DNA of 64,000 nucleotides from DASPKM01 sp035628135 (GCA_035628135.1 DASPKM010000008.1:1-64000), one strand, 5' to 3'; counted from the first letter of the stretch, positions 1 to 8,173 are shown. Numbers and translations: made by a program. Notes: generated by a model from the sequence alone, not told the origin.

Positions 1-1
1 G

Positions 2-451
2 GTGGATTGTAACGCGCTTGTGAACGACGTGTTGGCAGATCTGGGATCAGCCATATCTGAAACGCAAACAAAAATTGAAATAACCGGCACGTTACCGGTG
101 ATCAATGCATACCGCACCGAGCTAAAGCAGGTATTTCAGAACCTGATCATTAATGCCATTAAGTTCAGGAAGAAAGATGCCATTCCTCACATAAAAGTAT
201 TATCGCAGAAAAAGGACGGATTCTGGCAGTTCACTGTTTCAGATAATGGGATTGGGATCGATCCAAAACACAATGAGAAGATATTCGTCATTTTTCAACG
301 ATTGCATACAAGGGAAGAATACGAGGGATCGGGCATTGGTCTTTCGCACTGCAGGAAGATCGCTGAATTGCACAAGGGAAAAATATGGGTGGATTCTGCA
401 CCAGGCAAGGGAAGCGCCTTCCACTTTACTATTCATCAAAGCCTTTCATGA
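2..451 (+). CDS. Sensor histidine kinase, C-terminal ATPase domain (5' truncated by window)
   Basis: This is the C-terminal part of a sensor histidine kinase. The frame is already open at the first base of the window, so the GTG at position 2 is probably an internal valine and the sensor and dimerisation domains lie outside. The visible 149 residues form a HATPase_c domain. An N-box around residues 46-55 (QNLIINAIKF) binds Mg-ATP, the G1 box is DNGIGI at 81-86 and the G2 box is GSGIGL at 109-114. The FQRLH segment between them is typical of PAS-containing or phytochrome-like kinases. No receiver domain follows the ATPase domain, so this is not a hybrid kinase at its C-terminus. No response regulator gene lies downstream, and a hairpin follows the stop codon. 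The signal sensed cannot be deduced. Confidence 0.9.
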   Translation: MDCNALVNDVLADLGSAISETQTKIEITGTLPVINAYRTELKQVFQNLIINAIKFRKKDAIPHIKVLSQKKDGFWQFTVSDNGIGIDPKHNEKIFVIFQRLHTREEYEGSGIGLSHCRKIAELHKGKIWVDSAPGKGSAFHFTIHQSLS

Positions 452-455
452 ATAT

Positions 456-490
456 AAGGATCAAGGCAATATGTGCATGCCTTGATCCTT
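456..490 (+). terminator. Hairpin just after the histidine kinase gene
   Basis: A perfect 13-bp inverted repeat (arm AAGGATCAAGGCA) with a 9-nt loop starts 5 nt after the kinase stop codon. It lacks a strong T-tract, so it is either a weak intrinsic terminator or an mRNA 3'-end stabiliser. Confidence 0.6.
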
Positions 491-627
491 CTAAGTTCAT
501 TGCCATTAATGCTGTAAGAACTCTATGCACTGAGTTGAGGGATATTCTGGAATCAATGATGTTGTAGCATTATGGTAGTAATAAAAAAGCGACTACAACC
601 TTCCGTCATAATCGCTTGATTTTCTTG

Positions 628-701
628 TAGCGAGGATGGGAGTTGAACCCATGACCTCAGGGTTATGAATCCTGCGCTCTAACCGCCTGAGCTACCTCGC
701 C
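628..701 (-). tRNA. tRNA-Met (CAT anticodon)
   Basis: Read on the minus strand, this 74-nt segment folds as a cloverleaf. The acceptor stem is GGCGAGG with CCTCGCT (G1-T72 wobble), the D-arm is AGCTCAGGCGGTTAGAGC, the anticodon loop is TTCATAA, and the T-arm contains GGGTTCAACTCCC. CCA is not encoded. The anticodon CAT and the overall sequence match elongator tRNA-Met of Bacteroidota. A CAT anticodon can also belong to tRNA-Ile2 (lysidine-modified) or initiator tRNA. The initiator is unlikely because the three G-C pairs at the base of the anticodon stem are absent; Ile2 cannot be fully excluded by eye. Confidence 0.93.
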
Positions 702-1116
702 AAAAAATACTTGCGGTTACTAACCTAACTGGACAAACCGCCCCACTGGCACACAACCTCACCGCCTTGAGGCAGACCCGCTTTACGACAATCCGAAGCC
801 TAACTGCCGCCAGACAGGCCGCAAAAATAGCTAAAAATCCCGCAAATCATTGAGAGAAATTCGAATATTACCCCGCTGAATCAGTTGAACATATTGAAAT
901 GAAATGCCAGCAGCTTCGCTAGCTGTAGATAGGATTATGAACCGGACTAGCCAAAAGGAAGAGGGAGACATTTTGTCAAAACGCAGCAAAAACTCGAACG
1001 AAGCCTGAGCGAAGGTAAGACGAATCTAAGGCGAATCTAAGACGAACGTACATATTGGCAGTATCTGTTCGTTCACAAACGGTTCGCGGGCAGAAATACA
1101 TTTAGACGGCAATCGC
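702..1116. other. Gene-free interval
   Basis: I see no convincing open frame or RNA in these 415 nt between the tRNA 5' end and the stop of the next leftward gene. The tRNA promoter should lie in its left part. The only obvious structure is a short 11-bp tandem repeat at 1016-1048. Confidence 0.6.
1016..1048. repeat. Three tandem 11-bp repeats
   Basis: Three adjacent 11-bp units read TAAGACGAATC, TAAGGCGAATC and TAAGACGAACG, differing at single positions. They lie in the gene-free interval and encode nothing recognisable. Confidence 0.75.
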
Positions 1117-1752
1117 CTACAGCACCGCCCCAATACTCATCCACCTCCTCCAATACCCTACCCCATCCACATTAAAGCACACCCACCCCATCAGCCCCCA
1201 AACCACTGCGGAATAAACTCCCGACAACACCACCGTCAAATAGTTCTGACCGAGCGTTACCATTAACACAATAGAAACAGGAAACCACAAACCCGCCAGC
1301 AGCGGCACAAACCGGCCCCAGCTTCCAAACCCATTCACAAAGCCAAAACCGCCATTAATTACTACAGCACGGCGGTTTACCACCACTACCGTTATACCTG
1401 CCACCAGCATCACCACCTGGCTAATCGGCCAAAATAAATCCAAAATAAAATACAGCTTACTGGTATCTCCCGGGTTCACTATCTCCCACACATTCCAAAT
1501 ATTCGCCAACGATAAAGTAAATAACTGGGCATTCAGTATAAACACGCCAAACCACCGGAACCCTGTAGCCCCCACCCGCTTCATCACCACAATGCTGCAC
1601 ATCCAGCCGATCATATACACGAGGCTAAATAAACCCGACAAAGAAGTATGTTCAAAATTCTCATTAGGTCCAGCCTGCCGGTGCACCAAAAAGTCAATGC
1701 ACAAAAAAGGAGCGCAAGCCATAGCTATTGCTCCTAAAGTTTTATTCGTCAT
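1117..1752 (-). CDS. Six-helix integral membrane protein of unknown function
   Basis: This 211-residue protein is almost entirely hydrophobic, with about six predicted membrane helices starting at the N-terminus (KTLGAIAMACAPFLCIDFLV). Short polar turns separate them (for example RQAGPNENFEHTS near residue 25, and NPGDTSKLY in the middle). The spacing of the helices and a conserved-looking His/Arg turn after helix 1 recall small uncharacterised bacterial membrane families, but I do not recognise a specific one. No partner gene is adjacent on the same strand: the OmpA-type gene upstream ends 200 nt away, with a microrepeat between. It is inner-membrane by composition. The function is unknown. 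Confidence 0.75.
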   Translation of the reverse strand: MTNKTLGAIAMACAPFLCIDFLVHRQAGPNENFEHTSLSGLFSLVYMIGWMCSIVVMKRVGATGFRWFGVFILNAQLFTLSLANIWNVWEIVNPGDTSKLYFILDLFWPISQVVMLVAGITVVVVNRRAVVINGGFGFVNGFGSWGRFVPLLAGLWFPVSIVLMVTLGQNYLTVVLSGVYSAVVWGLMGWVCFNVDGVGYWRRWMSIGAVL

Positions 1753-1901
1753 GGAAGGTTGTTTTAATTTAACAACCTGACGACGCCTGTCCGAAATTTT
1801 TGTGACATCAACATTTCAAAGAATCCGTTTCCGCAGAATCCTCGACTAAACAAACTTTCTCCAAGAAGTACTTAAAAGCAATTCTTCAGAACAAACCTAT
1901 T

Positions 1902-1936
1902 CACCACTCACCATTCACCACTTACTACTCACTACT
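1902..1936. repeat. 7-bp microrepeat array (CACCACT type)
   Basis: Five consecutive 7-bp units are visible: CACCACT, CACCATT, CACCACT, TACTACT, CACTACT. On the minus strand this reads as AGTGGTG/AATGGTG. It lies just beyond the stop codon of the OmpA-type gene, as other short-period arrays in this window lie at gene ends. A related GTGAGTGGTGAG sequence occurs near 3770. Confidence 0.8.
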
Positions 1937-1952
1937 CCACCCATATCAACCC

Positions 1953-2858
1953 CTACTCTGTCCCCGTATTAACCGCTCCCTGCTTCGGCTCCAGCAACTT
2001 GAAAAACTGGTCCAGCTGCGGCAAAATAATGATCCTCGTCCTTCTATTGGTGCTTCTTCCTTCTACGCTTTCGTTATCAGCTATAGGCCGGTACTCGGCG
2101 CGGCCGGCAGCAGCTATCTGGTTAGCGGGGATACCATACTCTTTCTGCAATACACGCACAACAGCCGTAGCGCGCAGCACGCTCAAGTCCCAGTTGTCTT
2201 TCAACTCGCCCCTTCTGAAAGGCACGTTGTCGGTATGTCCTTCCACCATGTACTCCATGTTCGGCTGGTTCAGCAACACCTTTGCTACCTTGCCCAGCAC
2301 CTGTTTGGCGCCAGGAGTAACTACATAACTGCCACTCTTGAATAACAACTTATCTGAAATATCGATATACACTACGCCTTTATCGACCTTAACATTGATG
2401 TCCTCATCTGAAAGGTTACCGATAGCGCCTTTAATGTTCATCACTAAAGCCATGTTCAAACTATCCTTGCGCGCCATCGCAGTTTGCAGGTCTGCTATGT
2501 AAGCATCTTTGGCGCCGATATTTTCCAGTGATTTTTTAATGCTCTCAGCCTGTGAAGCAGAAATTACAGACAAGTCCTGCAACTGCTTCAATGCAGTGGT
2601 ATTGTTTTCTTTCAAATAACCCACCTGCCTGGTCAGCGCATCAATATCATTTTGCAGGCGCTGCTGCATGGCTTCCCTGTCGCGCGCCAACGCGGTCTTT
2701 TCATTCTCACACGATTGCACGTCATTTCGGAGTTTTGAATTTTGATCGGTAAGTTCGGCCACGCGCAGCTGCTCGGCCTTGAATTTTTTGGAGCTTACGC
2801 ATGAGCTCATGCCCATGCCAATAGTAACAAGCCCCACAACCAGAAAATTGACTTTCAT
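1953..2858 (-). CDS. OmpA-family peptidoglycan-binding lipoprotein
   Basis: This 301-residue protein starts with a lipoprotein signal peptide whose lipobox ends at MSSC, so the mature N-terminus should be lipidated at Cys20. Residues about 25-130 are a heptad-rich coiled coil (LRNDVQSCENEKTALARDREAM and following). The C-terminal half is an OmpA-like domain with the family signatures EGHTDNVPF, NWDLSVLRA and RSTNRRTRIIILP, which anchor to peptidoglycan. This layout (lipid anchor, coiled coil, OmpA_C) is common in Bacteroidota, where it is often annotated MotB-like; no flagellar role is implied. It probably ties the outer membrane to the cell wall. It is monocistronic by context. Confidence 0.92.
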   Translation of the reverse strand: MKVNFLVVGLVTIGMGMSSCVSSKKFKAEQLRVAELTDQNSKLRNDVQSCENEKTALARDREAMQQRLQNDIDALTRQVGYLKENNTTALKQLQDLSVISASQAESIKKSLENIGAKDAYIADLQTAMARKDSLNMALVMNIKGAIGNLSDEDINVKVDKGVVYIDISDKLLFKSGSYVVTPGAKQVLGKVAKVLLNQPNMEYMVEGHTDNVPFRRGELKDNWDLSVLRATAVVRVLQKEYGIPANQIAAAGRAEYRPIADNESVEGRSTNRRTRIIILPQLDQFFKLLEPKQGAVNTGTE

Positions 2859-3104
2859 GATCTGTGTATTTGGTTATTAATGTGCAAAACGAACGGGCCC
2901 ATTTTTCCTGTCACAACGACATGCTAAAACTGTACCGTTTGCGGCACATCTGTTAAAATAATGCAACACTGGTTCCACGTCATGGGCAAATTAACCCCCA
3001 AATCCGGTTAGACTGAGCACTGACTATCAAACTTTTGCAGTCCCTTAACGTCTAAACTTTAAAATGGAACGTTATTGGAGTAATAATAAGTAACGAACAC
3101 AAAA

Positions 3105-3110
3105 AAGGAG
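3105..3110 (+). promoter_or_regulatory. Shine-Dalgarno-like AAGGAG before the DUF4136 gene
   Basis: AAGGAG lies 5 nt before the ATG at 3116. Strong Shine-Dalgarno sequences are uncommon in Bacteroidota, so this site supports the chosen start and is worth noting. Confidence 0.6.
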
Positions 3111-3115
3111 AAGCT

Positions 3116-3712
3116 ATGAAAAGAATACATGTAGGCATCGGCAGCGTATTGGTAATCGCAGCGCTGATGTTGTCGGCCTGCGGTGTTCAGTCTTACGTGG
3201 AGAAAGATCCTTCGGTAAACCTGAACGATTATAAAACATACGCATGGCTGACTGACAAAGAAACAAAACGAAAGGATGGCAAATCTTACAAGAATTTCCA
3301 GGAATCATACCTGGTAGATCGCGTGTCGCAGGAATTGGATAAGAGCGGTTGGCAAAAAGCGAGAAACGCCGGTAGCGCAGACGTACTGATCGATTATGAC
3401 ATCATGGTGGAAGACGAGTTCAGGGAGCAATCGCAATCTGTATACTCACGTCCACAAGTAAGGTATTTCTATAACCCTTACACAAGACGTATCAACTCGG
3501 TCTATTATCCGTCGCAATACCTGGGCGAAGACTATTACACAGTTCCTTACAAGTCCGGTACCATTACCATCAATATTGTTGATGCAAAATCAAACAAGCT
3601 TGTATGGCAGGGCTGGGCAGAAACTGATGTAACCAATAAGAGGATTCAACAGGACGATATGAACAGGATCGTAAAATCAATCTTTAAAAAGTTTGACGTA
3701 GCGAAACGATAA
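3116..3712 (+). CDS. DUF4136 domain lipoprotein
   Basis: This 198-residue protein has a lipoprotein signal peptide (VLVIAALMLSACG, lipidated Cys at about residue 22). A single DUF4136 domain follows, recognisable from the opening KDPSVNLNDYKTYAWL, the central DVLIDYDIMVE strand and the closing TITINIVDAKSNKLVWQGWAE. Members are periplasmic-facing lipoproteins of unknown biochemical role, frequent in Bacteroidota. It is a single-gene unit with its own strong terminator at 3736-3769. Confidence 0.92.
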   Translation: MKRIHVGIGSVLVIAALMLSACGVQSYVEKDPSVNLNDYKTYAWLTDKETKRKDGKSYKNFQESYLVDRVSQELDKSGWQKARNAGSADVLIDYDIMVEDEFREQSQSVYSRPQVRYFYNPYTRRINSVYYPSQYLGEDYYTVPYKSGTITINIVDAKSNKLVWQGWAETDVTNKRIQQDDMNRIVKSIFKKFDVAKR

Positions 3713-3735
3713 ACAAAGCCTCCTTTTCGTAGCAA

Positions 3736-3769
3736 AGCCACTCGCACTTGTAACGGGTGGCTTTTTTTT
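3736..3769 (+). terminator. Intrinsic terminator of the DUF4136 gene
   Basis: An inverted repeat with arm AGCCACTCG (one G-T pair) is followed directly by a run of eight T, 23 nt after the stop codon. This is a textbook intrinsic terminator on the plus strand. Confidence 0.88.
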
Positions 3770-3782
3770 GTGAGTGGTGAGT

Positions 3783-3806
3783 AAGTCATTAGGTCATTGA
3801 GTCAAT
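3783..3806. repeat. 8-bp GTCATT microrepeat array at the 3' end of the E1 gene
   Basis: Three 8-bp units (AAGTCATT, AGGTCATT, GAGTCAAT) overlap the end of the leftward E1 alpha/beta gene. Its last codons and TGA stop (3794-3796, read as CAA-TGA) are made of the repeat. It belongs to the family also seen at 5885, 20800, 21746 and 45789. Confidence 0.85.
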
Positions 3807-5857
3807 AGATGTTGGAGGATGACAGATACTTTCTCGGGATTGGGCAGCATGGCGGCTTCCAGGCCCATGTTCATTGGTACTGCGGGAAGGTTTAATGCGC
3901 CCAATACTTCAACCGGCGCATCCAGCCATTGAAAACATTGCTTCGATATCCTGCCCGCCAAAGCTTCCGCAAATGAATTGTTTTGCTGCTCCTCGGTCAA
4001 TACCAAACACTTCCCATGTCGCTTTACGGTGGAGTATACCAACTCCTCATCCAGCGGGAATAAAGTACGCAGGTCTATAATTTCTATTTGGCCCGGAAAT
4101 GATCTTGCGGCAGCCTTCGCCCAGTATACGCCCATGCCATAGGTAATGATGCAACAGGATTCACCGTTCGATATTTTTTCAGGATGCGCCTGCAATACAA
4201 CAGCGCCCTTTCCTAACGGCAATACGTAGTCGCGGGAGGGTTCGATGGTCTTTGCTTCTTCCGTTCCAGGCACCTTGCTCCAGTACAATCCTTTGTGCTC
4301 CAACATCACTACCGGATTGGGGTCTAAAAATGCGGCCTTCATCAATCCCTTCATATCCGCCGCATTGGATGGGTATACCACTTTAATGCCCTTGATGGAT
4401 AATACGGTAGTTTCAACGCTTCCGCTGTGATACGGGCCGCCTCCTCCATACGCGCCGATAGGCACGCGGATCAAGGTTTGCACGGGGAACTTGCCGCAAC
4501 TTAGGTAACAAGACTTAGATATCTCGGTCACCAATTGATTGAACCCCGGATAGATGTAATCCGCAAACTGCACCTCCACTATCGGCTTCACACCCACAGC
4601 GCTCATGCCCACGGTAGAACCAATAATATATGCTTCCTGTATAGCTGTGTTAAAAACGCGGTGATCGCCAAAGCGCTCGGCCAATGTTGCCGCTTCACGG
4701 AATACGCCGCCCAGCCTGCGTCCTACGTCCTGTCCATACAATACTGCTTCGGGATATTCTTCCATCAGCTCGCGGATGGCAAACAGCGCGGCGTCTACCA
4801 TGATGGTCTTTTCTCCCGATGCGGGCGCACGCTCTCCCTGTTCTGCTGTTACCGGCGTAGGAACAAATACAAAATCCGCCACTTTAGCGGGGTCAGGTTC
4901 AGCAGCAGCAACCGCACGCTTGAAATGTTCCGCAACTTCTTCCGCGGCGCTGATGTCTATTTCGTTCAAATGCGTTTCTTCATATCCCCAATCGAGCAAA
5001 GTTCTTTTCAACCTCGGACCGGGATCATCAACAGCATGCTTTTCCAGGTCTTCTTTCGAGCGGTAAAATTCCTTGCGCACGCCGCTGGTATGATGGCCCA
5101 ACAACGGCACTTTTGCCTGCACCAGGTAAGGACCGCGATGCTGCCGCACATGCCCGATAACTTGCTGCATGGCCTCGTAGCTCTCGATGAAATTGCTACC
5201 GTCTATGCGCAAGCGCTCCATGCCCGGGAAGCCGGCAGCGTAATCATACGCGTCCATTACCCTAGCCTCCTCCGCGCTAACGCTGATGCCCCAGCGATTA
5301 TCCTGCACCAGGTAAATTACCGGCAATCTCTTCAGCACCGCAAATTGAAACGCCTCGCTCACCTCTCCTTCGGTAATGCTGGCATCGCCCAACGAGCAAA
5401 CTACAACGGGGGCTTCGCCCTGCGGGCCGCTTTTGAATAATGATGAGTTGGTTTGCTCTAAATACTGGATACCCTGCGCCACGCCGGTGGTCGGTATCAC
5501 CTGCATGCCCGTAGCACTGCTTTGATGGATGATGCCTGGCTTGCCGGGACCGCGGTAATTGGGATGGGAATAATATTCGCGGCCGCCCGTGAAAATATCA
5601 TCGCCCTTTGCAAGCAATTGCAGCATCAACTGGTAAGGCGTAAAGCCCAATCCCAGCAACAGGCTTTCGTCCCTGTAATACGGACTTACATAATCGCAGG
5701 GCAGCAAATTGAATGCGGTGGCCAATTGAATGGCCTCATGCCCCCGTGAAGTGGAGTGAACGTATTTGCAAACGGAGCGGTTGTTTTCATAAGTATCCGC
5801 CATGGCGCGGGCACAGCACATCAGTCGCCAGGCCTTTAATAGAGTATCAGCATTCAT
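3794..5857 (-). CDS. Fused E1 alpha/beta subunit of a 2-oxoacid dehydrogenase (branched-chain or pyruvate type)
   Basis: This 687-residue thiamine-diphosphate enzyme decarboxylates a 2-oxoacid and passes the acyl group to a lipoyl E2. The N-terminal half is E1-alpha-like, with the ThDP motif GDASITEGEVSEAFQFA and NRWGIS. The C-terminal half is E1-beta-like (YGQDVGRRLGGVFREAATL, FADYIYPGFNQLV, RVPIGAYGGGGPYHSGSVE). Such fusions are common in Bacteroidota and usually annotated as 2-oxoisovalerate dehydrogenase, but substrate choice cannot be read from sequence. The start is placed at 5857 (MNADTLLK), not at an in-frame ATG 33 nt upstream, because a perfect TATTTTTG promoter box (5877-5884) lies inside that extension. 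No E2 gene is adjacent. The C-terminal residues LTQ come from a repeat. Confidence 0.9.
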   Translation of the reverse strand: MNADTLLKAWRLMCCARAMADTYENNRSVCKYVHSTSRGHEAIQLATAFNLLPCDYVSPYYRDESLLLGLGFTPYQLMLQLLAKGDDIFTGGREYYSHPNYRGPGKPGIIHQSSATGMQVIPTTGVAQGIQYLEQTNSSLFKSGPQGEAPVVVCSLGDASITEGEVSEAFQFAVLKRLPVIYLVQDNRWGISVSAEEARVMDAYDYAAGFPGMERLRIDGSNFIESYEAMQQVIGHVRQHRGPYLVQAKVPLLGHHTSGVRKEFYRSKEDLEKHAVDDPGPRLKRTLLDWGYEETHLNEIDISAAEEVAEHFKRAVAAAEPDPAKVADFVFVPTPVTAEQGERAPASGEKTIMVDAALFAIRELMEEYPEAVLYGQDVGRRLGGVFREAATLAERFGDHRVFNTAIQEAYIIGSTVGMSAVGVKPIVEVQFADYIYPGFNQLVTEISKSCYLSCGKFPVQTLIRVPIGAYGGGGPYHSGSVETTVLSIKGIKVVYPSNAADMKGLMKAAFLDPNPVVMLEHKGLYWSKVPGTEEAKTIEPSRDYVLPLGKGAVVLQAHPEKISNGESCCIITYGMGVYWAKAAARSFPGQIEIIDLRTLFPLDEELVYSTVKRHGKCLVLTEEQQNNSFAEALAGRISKQCFQWLDAPVEVLGALNLPAVPMNMGLEAAMLPNPEKVSVILQHLLTQ

Positions 5858-5876
5858 ATGTATAGCAAGCAAAGCG

Positions 5877-5884
5877 CAAAAATA
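5877..5884 (-). promoter_or_regulatory. Bacteroidota -7 promoter box (TATTTTTG) for the E1 gene
   Basis: On the minus strand TATTTTTG matches the Bacteroidota -7 consensus TAnnTTTG exactly and lies 19 nt before the ATG at 5857. It argues for the shorter E1 start. Confidence 0.6.
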
Positions 5885-5998
5885 GGTCATTGGTGATTAA
5901 GTCATTAGTCATTTAGTCAATGGGTCATTCAGATAAAAATAAAAGGCCATTAATTACTTAATGACCTAATGACCTATTGACCCAATGACCCAATGACT
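5885..5998. repeat. 8-bp GTCATT microrepeats in inverted halves
   Basis: Plus-sense units (GTCATT, AGTCATTT, AGTCAATG, GGTCATTC) fill about 5885-5930. Five clean inverted 8-bp units (TAATGACC twice, TATTGACC, CAATGACC, CAATGACT) fill 5959-5998. The halves can fold into a long imperfect hairpin. The array abuts the TAA stop of the FAH-family gene on one side and the E1 promoter on the other, so it may act as a transcriptional barrier between two codirectional genes. Confidence 0.88.
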
Positions 5999-6616
5999 TT
6001 ATTTAATCTCCACACTTAACAGGCTATCATCTTCGATGAATGCCTCAAGTTCATCGCCTACAACGCACTCGCCTACTCCCGCAGGAGTGCCGGTAAATAC
6101 GAGGTCGCCGATGTTGACAGAAAAATAATTTGAAATATACGCCACGATCTTATCGAAGCTGTTTAGCATCAGGCTGGAGTTGCCCTGCTGTACCAATTCC
6201 TTGTTCTTATACAGGCAGAAGTTGATGTCTTTTTTATTCTTGACGTTCTGGAACGGAATCCACTTTCCTACAACGGCGGAGTTATCCCAGGCCTTGGCCT
6301 TTTCCCAGGGCAGGCCCTTTTCCTTGAGCTCGTTCTGGATATCGCGGGCGGTAAAGTCTATGCCCACGGAAACGGCATCGTAATACTTGCTGGCGAACCG
6401 GTCCTGGATGTACTTGCCATTCTTGCTGATGCGTAGCACCAGCTCGCATTCGTAATGGAGCTCGTTGGTGAATTCGGGATAATAGAAGGGCGTATGTGCC
6501 TGTAACAATGCACTCTTAGGCTTCATGAAGACGATAGGTTCCTCGGGTATATCATTTCCAAGTTCCTTAGCGTGAGCCACATAGTTACGGCCTACACAGA
6601 AAATTTTCATATTCAA
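5999..6616 (-). CDS. Fumarylacetoacetate hydrolase (FAH) family protein
   Basis: This compact 205-residue member of the FAH superfamily belongs to the single-domain type that acts as an acylpyruvase, oxaloacetate decarboxylase or 2-hydroxyhepta-2,4-diene-1,7-dioate isomerase-like enzyme. Metal-site signatures are HYECELVLRI (two acidic ligands) and the later VGIDFTARDIQ acidic position. The substrate pocket segments GLPWEKAKAWDNSAVVGKW and FTGTPAGVG are present. ATG codons at 6616 and 6610 are both plausible starts (MNMKIFCVG). It sits upstream of the E1 gene on the same strand but is separated from it by a repeat array and a promoter. It is probably a cytoplasmic metabolic clean-up enzyme; the exact substrate is unknown. 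Confidence 0.9.
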   Translation of the reverse strand: MNMKIFCVGRNYVAHAKELGNDIPEEPIVFMKPKSALLQAHTPFYYPEFTNELHYECELVLRISKNGKYIQDRFASKYYDAVSVGIDFTARDIQNELKEKGLPWEKAKAWDNSAVVGKWIPFQNVKNKKDINFCLYKNKELVQQGNSSLMLNSFDKIVAYISNYFSVNIGDLVFTGTPAGVGECVVGDELEAFIEDDSLLSVEIK

Positions 6617-6757
6617 TAAGGATTTGACTGGTGTATGTTTTCAATTTTCATTGCCTGGAAAGGCGGGTATCGGGGCCTCTTAGGTATATTGAATATCAAA
6701 ATATTAATTTCTGCCGTCGTTAATATTTATGCGAAAATAATGTTTCAACTGTATAAA

Positions 6758-7336
6758 TCATAAGGAAACCACTAATTTGTTGTACAGGCTCATCGTCCGC
6801 TCAATTCCCGTTGTGACAAAGCTTTCCATCAGCTCCACGCATTTTCCAATTTTTACTTTCACCAGCGGCCGCTCCGTCTCCGTCCAACGGCCTAGCACAA
6901 ACTCTACCTGCATTCCCCTCGGGTAGTCATTGCCGATACCAAACCTTAGCCGGGGGTATTCTGTGGTCTGCAGCACCTCTTCAATGCTTTTGAGGCCGTT
7001 GTGCCCCGCGGCGCTTCCGCCCGGGCGAAGCCGTATTTTGCTCAATGGCAGCGCCAGCTCGTCTACCATTACCAGCACGTTTTCCATTGAAACGTTTTCT
7101 TTGTCCATCCAGTATTTAACCGCTTTTCCGCTAAGGTTCATGTACGTAGTGGGCTTGATGCAGATCACAATTTTGCCTTTCCATTTTGTCCGGGCAACAT
7201 GGGCCAGCCGTTCTGCTGTAAACATTCCTTCGTGTTTTGCAGCCCATGCATCAGCAAGCTCGAACCCGATGTTATGCCGGGTCCCTTCGTATTCAGCTCC
7301 GATATTGCCTAGCCCAACCAGTAAAAACTTGCTCAT
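6758..7336 (-). CDS. pth: Peptidyl-tRNA hydrolase
   Basis: This 192-residue enzyme cleaves the ester bond of peptidyl-tRNA released from stalled ribosomes and so recycles tRNA. The bacterial Pth signatures are in place: VGLGNIGAEYEGTRHNIGF with the catalytic His, KPTTYMNLSGKAV with the conserved Asn, and GGSAAGHNGLKSIEE followed by RLRFGIGND. The length matches the family. It lies downstream of rplY and prs on the same strand, a neighbourhood widely conserved in bacteria. A terminator-like hairpin between rplY and pth suggests partial uncoupling. Confidence 0.97.
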   Translation of the reverse strand: MSKFLLVGLGNIGAEYEGTRHNIGFELADAWAAKHEGMFTAERLAHVARTKWKGKIVICIKPTTYMNLSGKAVKYWMDKENVSMENVLVMVDELALPLSKIRLRPGGSAAGHNGLKSIEEVLQTTEYPRLRFGIGNDYPRGMQVEFVLGRWTETERPLVKVKIGKCVELMESFVTTGIERTMSLYNKLVVSL

Positions 7337-7388
7337 TTAAAGATGAATAAATTCCTTGTTTAAATCTATACCCTGTTCGTAGTATTTT

Positions 7389-7426
7389 AAAAAAATACCC
7401 CGCCGAAGCCAGAGGCGAAGGCGGGG
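7389..7426 (-). terminator. Terminator hairpin downstream of rplY
   Basis: The stem CCCCGCC / GGCGGGG encloses an inner GCC-AGA-GGC hairpin with GAA on both sides. On the minus strand it is followed by a T-rich run (TATTTTTTT). It sits 24 nt after the rplY stop codon and before pth. Confidence 0.8.
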
Positions 7427-7449
7427 CAGGATTATTAAATACCGTTCGG

Positions 7450-8109
7450 TTATTTTTTTGCATCCTTGTCCTTGCCGGCGGCTGCGGGTGCAGCAGCGGG
7501 AGCGGCTCCGGCAGCAGGTGCAGCACCTGCAGGCTTGTCGCCAACAGCGCCCTCTTCCTGGCGCAGTAGCCTGGTGGTAACCACGGAGGCAATGGGGATC
7601 CTGGGTGAATTGAGGATCTCATAATGCTCAACCTTGACATCTTCCACACGAATGTTGCCGTTGATGTCCAGGTCGGTCACGTCCACCTCGATGTTCTCTT
7701 TCAAGTATTGCGGCTCTGTCTTTACCTTCAATGCCTTCATTTTGGTGATCAGCTTTCCGCCGTTCTTAACGCCGATGGCAGCGCCGGTGAACTTAATGGG
7801 AATGCTGGCCACTACGGGTCGTCCTTCTACCAGTTGCAAAAAATCTACGTGAAACAAGGAATCGCCTACCTTGTCGAACTGCAGGTCCTTCATGATGCAC
7901 GTATAAGAAGCACCGTCGATCTTGATCTCCGCCAATTGGAAATCGCCTGTGTACACCAGGTTCTTGAAATCCCTGGCCGGAGCGGAGAAGTTAATCTCCT
8001 GCGCACCCCCGTAAATTACACCAGGCACCAGTTCCTGAGAGCGAAGCTGGCGGGTGGCTTTTTTGCCAGTCTCGGTCCTCAGTTGTCCTTCGATTGTAAT
8101 TGTTTTCAT
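7450..8109 (-). CDS. rplY: 50S ribosomal protein L25, Ctc (long) form
   Basis: This 219-residue protein binds 5S rRNA in the large subunit. Residues 1-90 are the L25 domain (ITIEGQLRTETGKKATRQLR, VPGVIYGGAQEINF), followed by the Ctc-type beta domain (PIKFTGAAIGVKNGGKL, VDVTDLDI). The C-terminus ends in an Ala/Pro/Gly-rich low-complexity tail and a lysine-rich tip (KDKDAKK), typical of the long Bacteroidota form. It is codirectional with prs upstream (64 nt gap) and pth downstream. Confidence 0.97.
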   Translation of the reverse strand: MKTITIEGQLRTETGKKATRQLRSQELVPGVIYGGAQEINFSAPARDFKNLVYTGDFQLAEIKIDGASYTCIMKDLQFDKVGDSLFHVDFLQLVEGRPVVASIPIKFTGAAIGVKNGGKLITKMKALKVKTEPQYLKENIEVDVTDLDINGNIRVEDVKVEHYEILNSPRIPIASVVTTRLLRQEEGAVGDKPAGAAPAAGAAPAAAPAAAGKDKDAKK

Positions 8110-8173
8110 TATTATTTAAATTAAGAATTTACGTTGTTTTCATTTCGTCCGAAGGAATCCTTCGGACACATTT

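Noticed and set aside
4535..5440. 301-codon open frame on the plus strand inside the E1 gene
   Set aside because: It is antisense to a clear thiamine-diphosphate enzyme, has no recognisable domain, and owes its length to codon bias of the real gene.
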